The notes: generated by a model from the letters alone, not told the origin. A stretch of DNA of 64,000 nucleotides from Streptomyces albiflavescens (GCF_014645835.1 NZ_BMMM01000015.1:1-64000); one strand, 5' to 3'. Positions 16,658 to 26,192 are shown, counted from the first letter of the stretch. Made by a program: numbers and translations.

Positions 16658-17002
16658 ATGAGTACTCCTGAGACATCACAGTTTGTGCGGCTTCGTGTCG
16701 AACTGGTGCTGGAAGTCGACGACGCCGACGCCGTCACCAAGGCCGCGCTGCGCCGGATCGCCGACGACGCCGGCATGCCGGCCGACGAGCGCACGCATGC
16801 CGAGAGCGCGGTGACGGAAGACACTGCCGAGGCCCTCGCGTATCTGGTGGACCCGTTCGACCTGGTCAGCGAGGTGCCGGGGATCGACCTCGCCCAGGCG
16901 TCCTGGAGCAGCGAGCCCATCGACTACGACCCCGATTCGCCGGATTGGGATCTCGACGAGGATGATGCCGCGGAGGACGACGAAGAAGACGCAGTCGGCT
17001 GA
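16658..17002 (+). CDS. Small acidic protein of unknown function
   Basis: A 114-residue soluble protein. Residues 1-75 look like a compact alpha/beta domain (FVRLRVELVLEVDDADAVTK); the last 35 are extremely acidic, with DYDPDSPDWDLDEDDAAEDD. No family recognised. The start MSTPETSQ is chosen because longer frames overlap the divergent LAXTG gene's promoter region. A hairpin terminator with T-run follows immediately. Confidence 0.75.
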   Translation: MSTPETSQFVRLRVELVLEVDDADAVTKAALRRIADDAGMPADERTHAESAVTEDTAEALAYLVDPFDLVSEVPGIDLAQASWSSEPIDYDPDSPDWDLDEDDAAEDDEEDAVG

Positions 17003-17022
17003 CGCGGCTTGGGGAAAACGTG

Positions 17023-17054
17023 ACCCCGGGCGGCAACCGCCGTCCGGGGTTTTG
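17023..17054 (+). terminator. Intrinsic terminator
   Basis: ACCCCGG and CCGGGGT pair around an inner GCGG-CAA-CCGC stem and are followed by TTTTG. A classic hairpin plus U-run, 20 bp after the acidic-protein gene. Confidence 0.8.
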
Positions 17055-17138
17055 TCGTCTCAGCAGACGCACTGGCCACCTCAGCACCACGCGGTCCACT
17101 TGTCCGGACGTGGTGTGCCCCACACCTCCGCGGGGTGT

Positions 17139-17166
17139 GGAACGGGATGCAACGGTCCTAGCGTTG
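17139..17166 (+). promoter_or_regulatory. Possible sigma-E-type promoter of the L,D-transpeptidase gene
   Basis: GGAAC at 17139-17143 is followed after 17 bp by GCGTTG. This resembles the GGAAC -35 element of the Streptomyces envelope-stress sigma factor SigE, while the -10 match is weak. The downstream gene encodes a peptidoglycan cross-linker, the kind of gene SigE controls. Confidence 0.35.
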
Positions 17167-17225
17167 ATGGTTCCGGTGGGGCTCTCGTGTCTTTTGGTGA
17201 TTCGGCGACGATGGAGAAGCGTGTG

Positions 17226-18479
17226 ATGACGGACAGTAAGCGGCGCAAGGGTCTGATGGCCGCGTCCGCACTGCTCGGCGGGGTGTTGGTGCTCTCTGCG
17301 TGCAGCGGAGGCGGTGACAAGGCCGGCGCGACGGACGGCGGCGACAGCACGTCGCAGGCCAAGGTCGACGAGGCCGCGGCCAAGAAGACCTCCGAGGCCC
17401 AGATCAAGATCACGCCCAAGGACGGCTCCGACAACGCCTCGATCAACAACGGCACGGCGGTCACCGTGAGCAAGGGCAAGCTCACGTCCGTCACGATGCA
17501 GACCGCCGCCGGCACCGCCGTCGCCGGTCAGATATCCGCCGACAAGAAGAGCTGGAAGCCGTCCGGCCAGCTCGAGCGGGCCACCACGTACAAGATCGCC
17601 GCCGAGGCCACCGACTCCGCAGGCCGCACCGCCCATGAGAACGCCTCGTTCACGACGGTCTCCCCGGCCAACAGCTTCATAGGCAACTTCACGCCGGAGG
17701 ACGGCTCCACCGTCGGCGTCGGCATGCCGGTCTCGATCAACTTCAACAAGGCGATCACGAACAAGGCCGCCGTGCAGAAGGGGATCACCGTCTCCTCCAG
17801 CAGTGGCCAGGAGGTCGTCGGGCACTGGTTCAACGCCAACCGCCTGGACTTCCGCCCCGAGAACTACTGGACCGGCGGCTCCACCGTCACCCTCAAGCTG
17901 AACCTCGACGGCGTCGAGGGTGCGAGCGGCGTGTACGGCGTGCAGCAGAAGACGGTCACTTTCAAGATCGGTCGCAACCAGGTCTCCGTCGTCGACGCTC
18001 AGACCAAGACGATGAAGGTCACCCAGGACGGCAAGGTCATCAAGACCATCCCGATCTCCGCGGGTGCTCCGGACCACAAGACGTACCAGGGCCAGATGGT
18101 GATCTCCGAGAAGTTCAAGGAGACCCGGATGGACGGCTCGACGGTCGGCTTCACGAACGACGACGGCAAGGGCGAGTACGACATCAAGGACGTGCCGCAC
18201 GCCATGCGTCTGTCGAACTCCGGCACCTTCATCCACGGCAACTACTGGGGCGCCAAGTCCATCTTCGGCGCGGTGAACACCAGCCACGGCTGTGTCGGCC
18301 TGTCCGACACCAAGGGTGCCAAGGACCAGAACACGCCTGCCGCGTGGTTCTACAACCACTCGCTGATCGGTGACGTCGTGGTCGTCAAGAACACCGGCGA
18401 CAAGACCATCGCCCCGGAGAACGGCCTCAACGGCTGGAACCTGGACTGGGCGGCATGGAAGTCCGGTTCCGCGGTCTGA
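17226..18479 (+). CDS. Lipoprotein L,D-transpeptidase (YkuD) with Ig-like domains
   Basis: A 417-residue lipid-anchored wall enzyme that makes 3-3 peptidoglycan cross-links. The signal sequence ends in the lipobox LSAC with Cys26 as lipidation site, followed by a Gly/Ala/Asp linker. Two bacterial Ig-like domains (about 60-150 and 150-245) precede the YkuD domain, whose catalytic motif is HGNYWG ... SHGCVGL with nucleophile Cys356. The Ig-Ig-YkuD order is that of mycobacterial LdtMt2. ATG is chosen, with GTG one codon upstream possible. In S. coelicolor the homologue (SCO4934 in memory) is reported as envelope-stress controlled. Confidence 0.93.
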   Translation: MTDSKRRKGLMAASALLGGVLVLSACSGGGDKAGATDGGDSTSQAKVDEAAAKKTSEAQIKITPKDGSDNASINNGTAVTVSKGKLTSVTMQTAAGTAVAGQISADKKSWKPSGQLERATTYKIAAEATDSAGRTAHENASFTTVSPANSFIGNFTPEDGSTVGVGMPVSINFNKAITNKAAVQKGITVSSSSGQEVVGHWFNANRLDFRPENYWTGGSTVTLKLNLDGVEGASGVYGVQQKTVTFKIGRNQVSVVDAQTKTMKVTQDGKVIKTIPISAGAPDHKTYQGQMVISEKFKETRMDGSTVGFTNDDGKGEYDIKDVPHAMRLSNSGTFIHGNYWGAKSIFGAVNTSHGCVGLSDTKGAKDQNTPAAWFYNHSLIGDVVVVKNTGDKTIAPENGLNGWNLDWAAWKSGSAV

Positions 18480-18495
18480 GCCGAGCCTGCGTACG

Positions 18496-18527
18496 ACGGC
18501 CCGCACTCCACCCGGAGTGCGGGCCGT
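18496..18527 (+). terminator. Hairpin terminator after L,D-transpeptidase gene
   Basis: ACGGCCCGCACTCC and GGAGTGCGGGCCGT form 14 perfect pairs around a 4-nt loop, 17 bp after the stop; no T-run. Confidence 0.82.
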
Positions 18528-18654
18528 TCGTCTTGGCGGGCGCACAGCGTTCCTCGGTGGTGCACAGGTGAACTCCCGGCCCGCCACAGCCTTCTCATCG
18601 TTCTCTTATTTCGGCCTTATCCCTTCATCACGCGCCGTACCTAACTTGCGGCCC

Positions 18655-20121
18655 ATGTTCTTCACCTACCTGAGGCGCGAACTGCGCCGCCGCAGAAAGG
18701 CGGCCCTCGTCGTCGCCTCCGGACTCGCCCTGGGCATCGCCCTGGTCATCGTGGTCAGCTCCGTGTCCTCGGGCATGGAGAAGGCCCAGGGCAAGGTCCT
18801 CCAGTCGCTGTACGGGCTGGGTACGGACATGACGGTCACCAAGGCCGCGGCGCCCACGTCGAGCAGCAGCGACCGCCCGCGCTTCAACTTCGACGCCCAG
18901 GACAACGGCTCCGACAAGGAGCAGAGCAGCGACCGCGTCATGGTCCAGGGCTTCCAGACCCTGGCCGCCTCGACGGTCTCCAAGGTCGACTCCCAGAAGG
19001 GCGTCGCGGACTCCGTCGGCGGGCTGAGCCTCCAGGTCATCCGGGTCAACGGCCAGTTCACGCGGGGTCAGTTCCAGCAGAACCAAAACGGTGGCGGCAA
19101 CCAGCAGGGCGGCCCGGGCGGCGCCCAGCCCTCGCCCCAGGGCACCGTCAAGGGCGGCGGCGCCGACTTCGACGTCAACAACTACTCGGTCTACGGCACC
19201 GACGTCACCAAGCCGGCCCTCGGCCCGCTGACCTCGTCGAAGATCACCAGCGGTCGTACGTTCAAGACGTCCGAGACCGACGCCAAGGTCGTCGTCGCCG
19301 ACAAGTCGTACGCCAAGGAGAAGAAGCTCAAGGTCGGCAGCACCGTCACCATCAAGAGCGTCAAGTACAAGGTCATCGGCATCGCGACGCCGGACAGCGG
19401 TGACGCGGCGGCCAACCTGTACATCCCGCTCAAGCAGGCGCAGACGCTCAGCGACTCCAAGAACAAGGTCACCACGATCTACGTCAAGGCGTCCGACTCG
19501 CAGCAGATCAGCAGCGTCAAGAGCACCATCCAGAAGAACATCTCGGGTACGACCGTGACGACTTCCGCGGACCTCGCGGACACCGTCTCCGGCTCCCTGT
19601 CGACGGCCTCCAGCCTCGCCTCGAACGTCGGCAAGTGGCTTTCCATCGCGGTGCTCGTGGCCGCGTTCCTGGTCGCGGGTCTGCTGACCTCCTCGGCCGT
19701 CTCCCGCCGGGTGCGCGAGTTCGGCACCCTCAAGGCGCTCGGCTGGAAGTCGGGCCGGGTGACCCGCCAGGTCGTCGGTGAGGCCGTCGTCAACGGTCTG
19801 GTCGGCGGCGCCCTCGGTATCGCGCTCGGCCTCGCGGGCGCCTATGTCGTCACCGAGATCAGCCCGACCCTGCAGGCCCAGGTGGGCAGTTCCGGCGGCG
19901 GTGCGGGCGGTGGTCCCGGCGGTCCTGGCGGTGGTTTCGGAGGTCCCGGCCGACAGGCCGCGAGCAAGGCCCTCGAGGTCGCGCTCACCGCGCCCGTCAG
20001 CCTCAACACCATCGTCGTCGCGGTGGCCCTCGCCGTCACCGGTGGCCTGATCGCCGGTGCCTTCGGCGGCTGGCGCGCCTCCCGGTTGCGGCCCGCGGAC
20101 GCCCTGCGCCGCGTCGAATAA
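18655..20121 (+). CDS. MacB/FtsX-type ABC transporter permease
   Basis: A 488-residue permease. Helix 1 is at residues 16-38 (ALVVASGLALGIALVIVVSS). A large extracellular domain (about 40-320) contains a Gln/Gly-rich insertion near 140-165. Three further helices are at about 335-360, 382-405 and 450-475, giving the FtsX/MacB 4-helix topology with the conserved REFGTLKALGWKSGRVTRQV loop. A glycine-rich linker (SSGGGAGGGPGGPGG) precedes the last helix. It pairs with the ATPase gene 30 bp downstream. Such exporters move peptides, lipoproteins or envelope-active compounds by mechanotransmission; the substrate is unknown. The ATG giving MFFTYLRRELRRRRK fits an inside-positive first helix. Confidence 0.88.
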   Translation: MFFTYLRRELRRRRKAALVVASGLALGIALVIVVSSVSSGMEKAQGKVLQSLYGLGTDMTVTKAAAPTSSSSDRPRFNFDAQDNGSDKEQSSDRVMVQGFQTLAASTVSKVDSQKGVADSVGGLSLQVIRVNGQFTRGQFQQNQNGGGNQQGGPGGAQPSPQGTVKGGGADFDVNNYSVYGTDVTKPALGPLTSSKITSGRTFKTSETDAKVVVADKSYAKEKKLKVGSTVTIKSVKYKVIGIATPDSGDAAANLYIPLKQAQTLSDSKNKVTTIYVKASDSQQISSVKSTIQKNISGTTVTTSADLADTVSGSLSTASSLASNVGKWLSIAVLVAAFLVAGLLTSSAVSRRVREFGTLKALGWKSGRVTRQVVGEAVVNGLVGGALGIALGLAGAYVVTEISPTLQAQVGSSGGGAGGGPGGPGGGFGGPGRQAASKALEVALTAPVSLNTIVVAVALAVTGGLIAGAFGGWRASRLRPADALRRVE

Positions 20122-20151
20122 GCCCCCCTTACGTATCCCAGGAGTTGCACC

Positions 20152-20835
20152 ATGTACGAACTCAGAGGCGTCACCAAGCGCTATACGCGGGGCAAGGAAA
20201 CGGTCGACGCGCTCGCCGGTATCGATCTGACCATCGGGGACGGCGACCGGCTCGTCATCCAGGGCCCCACCGGTGGCGGAAAGTCCACCCTTCTTCAGAT
20301 GCTCGGCGGGCTCGACCGCCCCACCGCGGGCAGTGTCGAACTCGACGGCACGGACATGGCGAAACTGTCCGAGGCGAAGCTCACCAAGGTGCGCAGCGAG
20401 AACATCGGCTTCGTCTTTCAGAGCTTCAACCTGATTCCCACGCTCACCGCCCAGGAGAACGTGGAGACCGCCCTCGTACCCCTCCGTGTGAAGACGAAGG
20501 AGCGGCGCGAACGGGCCGCCGCGGCACTGGAGTCGGTGGGCCTGACCGAGCGGCTCGGGCACCTGCCCGCCGAACTGTCGGGTGGTCAGCAGCAGCGCGT
20601 CGCCATCGCCCGCGCCCTGGTCAAGCAGCCGAAGGTGCTGCTCGCCGACGAACCCACCGGAAACCTCGACGAATCCATGCGCGACGAGATCATGGACGTA
20701 CTGGAAGCCATGTGGAAGGAGCACGGGCTCACTTTCATCATGGTCACGCACGACTCCGCGATCGCGAAGAAGGCCCCGCGGCTTGCGACGATCCGCAAGG
20801 GCCGGATCACCGTCAAGGAGAACGCGGGAGCATAA
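20152..20835 (+). CDS. MacB-type ABC transporter ATPase
   Basis: A 227-residue nucleotide-binding subunit. Walker A GPTGGGKST, Q-loop in NIGFVFQSFNLIPTLTAQENV, signature LSGGQQQRVAIARAL, Walker B VLLADEPTGNLD and the H-loop in MVTHD are intact. The DEPTGNLDE motif is the LolD/MacB/FtsE-type hallmark and matches the upstream permease. GGAG lies before the ATG. Together the two genes form a complete exporter; no periplasmic-adaptor gene is present, as expected in a monoderm. Confidence 0.93.
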   Translation: MYELRGVTKRYTRGKETVDALAGIDLTIGDGDRLVIQGPTGGGKSTLLQMLGGLDRPTAGSVELDGTDMAKLSEAKLTKVRSENIGFVFQSFNLIPTLTAQENVETALVPLRVKTKERRERAAAALESVGLTERLGHLPAELSGGQQQRVAIARALVKQPKVLLADEPTGNLDESMRDEIMDVLEAMWKEHGLTFIMVTHDSAIAKKAPRLATIRKGRITVKENAGA

Positions 20836-21029
20836 GGAAGCGCAAAGGGGGGAGTGCGGGAGCTCGGCGGAACAAGTCCGTCAACTCTTCGCGGCTCCCT
20901 GTCTATTGAGCGGCCGATCACCCCCCGGGCATACTTGCGCTTTCCGGGGGGTGTACGCGCATGCGTACGGGACCGCCCCCGGCCGGGTGAACGGGGAATT
21001 CGCCCGGCATGCGATCTCCAGGGGGAGTC

Positions 21030-24000
21030 TTGCGCAGACAAGTGAAAAGAGCATGCGCGGCCACCATCGCAACGGCGTCCGCCGTCGCACTCGCCGCCGG
21101 GATGACCAGCCCGGCGTCGGCGAAGCCCGAGCAGCGCCCGACCAACGCGCCCTCGCTCACGGCCACACACCGCATCACCCTGATCACCGGTGACCGGGTC
21201 GCAGTCGACGCCAATGGCCGGGTCGTCGGCCTGGACCGGGCGAAGGGGCGGGAGCACATACCCGTACAGATCCGCAAGGTCGACGGGCACACGACCGTCA
21301 TCCCGGCCGACGCGGCCCGACTCGTGGCCACCGGCAAGCTGGACCAGCGGCTGTTCGACATCACCGAACTCAACAAGTCGGCCACCCGCTCGTCCCAGAA
21401 GGCGGGCCTCAAGGTCATCGTCGGCTACAAGGGAGCCGCCGCGGCGGCCAAGGCGGACGTCCGCGACGCGGGCAAGCTCCGCCGGAGCCTCACGGTCCTC
21501 AACGCGGACGCGGTGCAGACACCGCAGCAGGACACGCCCGAACTGTGGAACGCGGTCACCAACGGCGACGAGACGGCCTCCGGCGTGGCACACGTCTGGC
21601 TCGACGGCGTCCGCAAGGCGAGCCTCGACAAGTCCGTGCCGCAGATCGGCGCCCCCAAGGCGTGGGCGGCCGGATACACCGGCAAGGGCGTGAAGATCGC
21701 CGTACTGGACACCGGAGTCGACGCGACCCACCCGGACCTCAAGAACCAGGTGATCGAGTCCAAGAACTTCTCCACGGCCGCCGACGCCACCGACCACTTC
21801 GGTCACGGCACGCACGTCGCGTCCATCGCGGCGGGCACCGGCGCGAAGTCCCACGGCAAGTACAAGGGCGTGGCTCCTGGCGCCAAGATCCTCAACGGCA
21901 AGGTCCTCGACGACACCGGCTCCGGTGACGACTCCAGCATCCTCGCCGGCATGGAATGGGCCGCGGACCAGGGCGCCGACGTCGTCAACCTCAGCCTGGG
22001 CGGACCGGACACCCCGGAGATCGACCCCCTGGAGGCGGAGGTCAACAAGCTCTCCGCCGAGAAGGGCGTCCTCTTCGCGATAGCGGCCGGCAACTCCGGC
22101 CCCGAGTCCATCGGTTCACCGGGCAGCGCGGACGCGGCCCTCACCGTCGGCGCGGTCGACGACCACGACAAGCTGGCCGACTTCTCCAGCACCGGCCCGC
22201 GCGCCGGCGACGCGGCCATCAAGCCGGACGTCACCGCCCCCGGCGTGGACATCACGGCCGCGGCGGCTCCGGGCAGCCTCATCGACGAGGAGGTCGGCGA
22301 GAACCCGCCCGGCTACCTGACCATTTCCGGTACGTCGATGGCGACCCCGCACGTCGCGGGCGCCGCGGCGATCCTCAAGCAGGAACACCCGGACTGGGGT
22401 TACGCCGAACTCAAGGGCGCGCTGACCGGCTCCGCGAAGGGCGGCAAGTACACTCCGTTCCAGCAGGGTTCGGGCCGGATCGCCGTCGACAAGGCCATCA
22501 AGCAGTCCGTGATCGCCGACCCGGTGTCGGTGAGCTTCGGCACCCAGCAGTGGCCGCACACCGACGACAAGCCCGCGACCAAGCAGGTCACCTACCGCAA
22601 CCTCGGCAAGTCCACCGTCACCCTGAAGCTGTCGGCGACCGCCACCAACCCCAAGGGGCAGGCGGCTCCCGCGGGCTTCTTCAAGCTCGGCGCCACCACG
22701 GTGAAGGTCCCGGCGGGCGGCAAGGCCTCCGTCGACCTGACCGTCAACACCAAGCTGGGCGGCACGCTCGATGGCGCGTACTCCGCGTATGTCACGGCGA
22801 CCGGCGGCGGACAGAGCGTACGCACGGCCGCGGCCGTGCAGCGTGAGATCCAGTCGTACGACGTGACGATCAAGCACATCGGCAAGGACGGTCAGCCGAC
22901 GGCGGACTACGACACGATCCTGCTCGGCTACACGGGACTGGCCTCCGGCCGGGGCTACCAGGTGCCGATCGCGCAGTCCGGCACGACGACCGTGCGAGTG
23001 CCCAAGGGCACGTACCTCCTGGACGCATGGATCGCGAAGGACTTCGTCACCTTCGAGGGCGGTCTCGACTGGGTGGTCGAGCCGAAGCTGAGCGTCACCA
23101 AGAACACCACAGTGACGATCGACGCCCGGAAGACGAAGACCGCCGACATCACGGTGCCGGACACCGGGGCCAAGCCGCTGTCGGCGATGATCGACTACTT
23201 CTACGAACCCGCGGGTTTTCCCGTCGGCTTCAGCCTGGACTCCTTTGAGAACATCCGGATGGCGTCGCTCGGCCCGGACGTCTCCAGCGGGCTGACCCAG
23301 ACCTGGTACGGCCAGTGGACCAAGGGCGACAAGACCGAGTACGACGTCGCCACCACCGCCAAGGTCAAGCATGTCGTCGGCGACAAGGTCCGGCACTTCA
23401 AGCAGGGCGAACTCGCCAGGGTGAAGGCCGGCATGGGCGCCGCGGCCGCCGGCAAGACCGGTGCCATCAGTGCCTCCGGCTTGCTGCCCGAGGACCTCAC
23501 CGTCGGTGCGCTCGCGGAGCAGACCCTGCCGAGCACGCGCACGCTGTATCTGTCGACCGGTGAGCGGATTCAGTGGGGGCTGGACTTCCTGCAGTTCGGG
23601 GGCGCCAAGGACCCGGACGGCTTCCCGATCCCCGACGCCTACTACACCCTCGGCGTACCGCAGACGTTCAAGGCGGGAAAGAGCTACAGCAAGACGTTCA
23701 ACACGGCGGTCTTCGGGCCGCACCTGAACGCGAACTACGGCCTGTTCCGCGAGGGCAACAGCATCTACGGCTACGTGCCGCTGTTCACCGACGCCAACAA
23801 GCACGCGGGGTCGTCGGACTTCACCTCGGTCAAGACGACGCTGTACCGCAACGGCGCCAAGGTCGGCTCCAACCAGGACCCGCTCTTCGGCGACGGGATG
23901 TTCAAGGTCCCGGCGGGCAACGCCGAGTACAAGCTGACCACCTCCGTCATCCGGAGCGTCAAGGTCGCGGCCGCTTCCACGCGGATCGACGCGAGCTGGA

Positions 24001-24335
24001 CCTTCCACTCCAAGAAGACCGACTTCGCCCAACTGCCCGCCTCCACGGTCCGCTTCAACGCGAAGACAGGCCTGGACAGTCGCGTCGAGGCCGGTAAGAC
24101 CGTGACCTTCCCGGTCACCGTCGAAGGCGCGGCCAAGGGCGCCAACCTCAAATCGCTGGCGGTGTGGGTGTCGTACGACTACGGCCAGACTTGGAAGAAG
24201 GTCCAGGTCAAGGACGGAAAGATCACCGTGAAGAACCCGGCGGCGGGCAAGGGCATCTCGTTCCACGCCAAGATCGCCGACAAGAAGGGGAACAAGTCGA
24301 CGATCTCGATCTACAACGCGTACTACGGGAAGTGA
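21030..24335 (+). CDS. Secreted subtilisin-family serine protease (S8)
   Basis: An 1101-residue secreted protease. A signal peptide (RRQVKRACAATIATASAVALAAG, ending SPASA) is followed by a propeptide. The S8 catalytic domain has Asp227 in AVLDTGVDATHPDL, His259 in HFGHGTHVAS and Ser436 in SGTSMATPHVAG, so the triad is complete. The remaining 600 residues are beta-rich repeats of Streptomyces S8 type, including a Fn3/CARDB-like segment (PADPVSVSFG... onward). TTG is chosen because GGGGGAG sits about 5 nt upstream; an ATG seven codons earlier is possible. It probably digests external protein for nutrition or developmental recycling. Confidence 0.9.
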   Translation: MRRQVKRACAATIATASAVALAAGMTSPASAKPEQRPTNAPSLTATHRITLITGDRVAVDANGRVVGLDRAKGREHIPVQIRKVDGHTTVIPADAARLVATGKLDQRLFDITELNKSATRSSQKAGLKVIVGYKGAAAAAKADVRDAGKLRRSLTVLNADAVQTPQQDTPELWNAVTNGDETASGVAHVWLDGVRKASLDKSVPQIGAPKAWAAGYTGKGVKIAVLDTGVDATHPDLKNQVIESKNFSTAADATDHFGHGTHVASIAAGTGAKSHGKYKGVAPGAKILNGKVLDDTGSGDDSSILAGMEWAADQGADVVNLSLGGPDTPEIDPLEAEVNKLSAEKGVLFAIAAGNSGPESIGSPGSADAALTVGAVDDHDKLADFSSTGPRAGDAAIKPDVTAPGVDITAAAAPGSLIDEEVGENPPGYLTISGTSMATPHVAGAAAILKQEHPDWGYAELKGALTGSAKGGKYTPFQQGSGRIAVDKAIKQSVIADPVSVSFGTQQWPHTDDKPATKQVTYRNLGKSTVTLKLSATATNPKGQAAPAGFFKLGATTVKVPAGGKASVDLTVNTKLGGTLDGAYSAYVTATGGGQSVRTAAAVQREIQSYDVTIKHIGKDGQPTADYDTILLGYTGLASGRGYQVPIAQSGTTTVRVPKGTYLLDAWIAKDFVTFEGGLDWVVEPKLSVTKNTTVTIDARKTKTADITVPDTGAKPLSAMIDYFYEPAGFPVGFSLDSFENIRMASLGPDVSSGLTQTWYGQWTKGDKTEYDVATTAKVKHVVGDKVRHFKQGELARVKAGMGAAAAGKTGAISASGLLPEDLTVGALAEQTLPSTRTLYLSTGERIQWGLDFLQFGGAKDPDGFPIPDAYYTLGVPQTFKAGKSYSKTFNTAVFGPHLNANYGLFREGNSIYGYVPLFTDANKHAGSSDFTSVKTTLYRNGAKVGSNQDPLFGDGMFKVPAGNAEYKLTTSVIRSVKVAAASTRIDASWTFHSKKTDFAQLPASTVRFNAKTGLDSRVEAGKTVTFPVTVEGAAKGANLKSLAVWVSYDYGQTWKKVQVKDGKITVKNPAAGKGISFHAKIADKKGNKSTISIYNAYYGK

Positions 24336-24361
24336 GCCAGTACAGGTAGTGAGCCCATAGC

Positions 24362-24402
24362 GAACGGCCCGTCGGAGGGAGAGCTTCCGGCGGGCCGTCC
24401 GT
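24362..24402 (+). terminator. Hairpin terminator after the subtilase gene
   Basis: ACGGCCCGTCGG and CCGGCGGGCCGT can pair around a short AGGGAGAGCTT loop, with one mismatch, followed by CCGTGTTTGGTT. It lies between the protease stop and the globin start. Confidence 0.65.
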
Positions 24403-24416
24403 GTTTGGTTGGGGCC

Positions 24417-25187
24417 ATGACCGTTTCGACTGTCGAATACATCCGGTACCGGATTCCCGAGCAGCAGTCGGCGGAGTTCCTGGCCGCCTACACCCGGGCC
24501 GCCGCCCAGCTGGCCGCGGCCCCGCAGTGCGTCGACTACGAACTCGCGCGCTGCGAGGAGGACTTCGAGCACTACATCCTGCGGATCACGTGGACATCGA
24601 CCGAGGAGCACGTCGAGGGCTTCCGCAAGTCCGACCTCTTCCCCGACTTCCTCACCGAGATCCGCCCCTACATCGGCAACATCGAGGAGATGCGCCACTA
24701 CAAGCCGACGACGGTGCGGGGCGCGGGCGCGTCCGTGCCCACGCTCTACGCCTGGGCGGGCGGGGCCGAGGCCTTCGCCCGTCTGACCGAGGTCTTCTAC
24801 GACAAGGTCCTCAAGGACGACCTCCTCGCGCCGCTGTTCGCGGACCTCGCCCCCGAGCACGCCCAGCACGTCGCCCTCTGGCTCGGCGAGGTCTTCGGCG
24901 GACCGCCGGAGTACTCCGAGACCCAGGGCGGGCACGGGCACATGGTGGCCAAGCACCTCGGCAAGAACATCACCGAGGTTCAGCGGCGCCGCTGGGTGAA
25001 CCTCCTCCAGGACGCGGCGGACGACGCGGGGCTTCCGACCGACGCCGAGTTCCGCTCCGCCTTCGTCGCGTACGCGGAGTGGGGGACGCGGTTGGCCGTG
25101 TACTTCTCGGGGCCGGACGCGGTGCCTCCGGGGGAGCAGCCGATCCCGAAGTGGACGTGGGGGGCGGCACCGCCGTACCAGGGGTGA
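24417..25187 (+). CDS. ABM-domain / truncated haemoglobin fusion
   Basis: A 256-residue two-domain protein. Residues 1-100 resemble the antibiotic-biosynthesis-monooxygenase (ABM) ferredoxin-like fold (TVEYIRYRIPEQQSAEFLAAY ... DYELARCEED ... FRKSDLFPDF). Residues 110-240 form a group II truncated globin: YAWAGGAEAFARLTEVFYDKV, the proximal-His region of GGHGHMVAKHLG and RRWVNLLQDA. Fusions of this type are known from Streptomyces; the globin may deliver oxygen to the monooxygenase or act in NO/oxidative chemistry. ATG MTVSTVEY is chosen over one four codons earlier. It converges on the XRE regulator gene with an 18-bp gap. Confidence 0.9.
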   Translation: MTVSTVEYIRYRIPEQQSAEFLAAYTRAAAQLAAAPQCVDYELARCEEDFEHYILRITWTSTEEHVEGFRKSDLFPDFLTEIRPYIGNIEEMRHYKPTTVRGAGASVPTLYAWAGGAEAFARLTEVFYDKVLKDDLLAPLFADLAPEHAQHVALWLGEVFGGPPEYSETQGGHGHMVAKHLGKNITEVQRRRWVNLLQDAADDAGLPTDAEFRSAFVAYAEWGTRLAVYFSGPDAVPPGEQPIPKWTWGAAPPYQG

Positions 25188-25205
25188 GGGCGGGTATCCG
25201 AAAGC

Positions 25206-26120
25206 CTACGGCGGGGACGCGGCGCCCGCGCGGGTCGCGTCCGTGCCCCAGGACGCGAGCAGGCGCAGCGCCTCCGCCGAGGGGGACCCCGGCTCCGCGT
25301 GATACGTGATCAGCGCCTGCTCACTGTCGTCCGGCAACCGGAACGACTCGAACTGCAACGCCAGGTCACCCACCAGCGGATGCCGCAGCCGCTTCACGCC
25401 GTAGGTCTTCTCCTTGACGTCGTGCGTGGCCCACAGCCGCCGAAAGTCCTCACTCTTCACGGAGAGCTCGCCGACCAGGGCCGAGAGCTGCGGATCGTCG
25501 GGATGACAGCCCGCGTCCATGCGCAGAAGACAGACGATGTCGATCGCCTTCTGCTCCCAGTCGACGAACAGATCGCGGTACTCGGGCTTCAGGAACACCA
25601 TCCGGGCCCAGTTCCGCTGCTGCGGAGGCAGCTCCGACCAGTCCCCGAAGACGGCCGCGGCCATCCGGTTCCAGACGAGGATGTCCGAGCGCCGCCCGGT
25701 GATGTACGCCGGGATGCCGTCCAACGCGTCGAGCAGCTGCCGCAGGGCCACCCGCACCTGCTGCGGCCGCGCCGTCCGCTTCTTCTTGTGCTGCTTGGGC
25801 TTCGCGAGGTGGGTGAGATGCGCGTGCTCGGCGTCGGAGAGCCGCAGTGCGCGGGCGATCGCGTCGAGCACCTCGGGCGACACGTTGCGCCCGTTGCCCT
25901 GCTCCAGGCGCGTGTAGTAGGCGACGGACACCCCGGCCAGCTGTGCCAGCTCCTCGCGGCGCAGCCCGGGCACCCGGCGGTGCCGCCCGAAGTCCGGCAG
26001 CCCCACGTCCTCCGGCTTCAGCCGGGCGCGGCGGGTGCGCAGGAACTCGCTGAGCTCGGCACGCCGGTCCAGCGGCTGTCCCGTTCCGCCCGCGGGGCCC
26101 GGAGAGGGATGTCCATCCAT
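25206..26120 (-). CDS. XRE-family regulator with MmyB-like ligand domain
   Basis: A 304-residue transcription factor. An N-terminal helix-turn-helix (residues 35-95; LAQLAGVSVAYYTRLEQGNG) is joined to a C-terminal PAS-like MmyB domain (AYITGRRSDILVWNRMAAAVF ... FRRLWATHDVKEKTYGVKRLRHPLVG), which in relatives binds a fatty-acid-like ligand. The start MDGHPSPGPAG is chosen because the region upstream is the divergent promoter. Regulators of this type sit beside, and control, oxidoreductase genes; here the alcohol dehydrogenase gene is divergent. Two CGTACGCAGA repeats in the gap are candidate operators. Confidence 0.88.
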   Translation of the reverse strand: MDGHPSPGPAGGTGQPLDRRAELSEFLRTRRARLKPEDVGLPDFGRHRRVPGLRREELAQLAGVSVAYYTRLEQGNGRNVSPEVLDAIARALRLSDAEHAHLTHLAKPKQHKKKRTARPQQVRVALRQLLDALDGIPAYITGRRSDILVWNRMAAAVFGDWSELPPQQRNWARMVFLKPEYRDLFVDWEQKAIDIVCLLRMDAGCHPDDPQLSALVGELSVKSEDFRRLWATHDVKEKTYGVKRLRHPLVGDLALQFESFRLPDDSEQALITYHAEPGSPSAEALRLLASWGTDATRAGAASPP

Positions 26121-26138
26121 ACGTCCAGTATTCACGGT

Positions 26139-26192
26139 CGTACGCAGAGAAGCCTGACCCCGCCAGTAGTAGGACCAGCGGACGTACGCAGA
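26139..26192. promoter_or_regulatory. Direct-repeat operator candidates between regulator and dehydrogenase
   Basis: CGTACGCAGA occurs at 26139-26148 and again at 26183-26192, 44 bp apart (about four helical turns), in the 175-bp divergent gap. Spacing on the same helix face suggests that the XRE regulator binds both and controls both genes. Confidence 0.5.
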
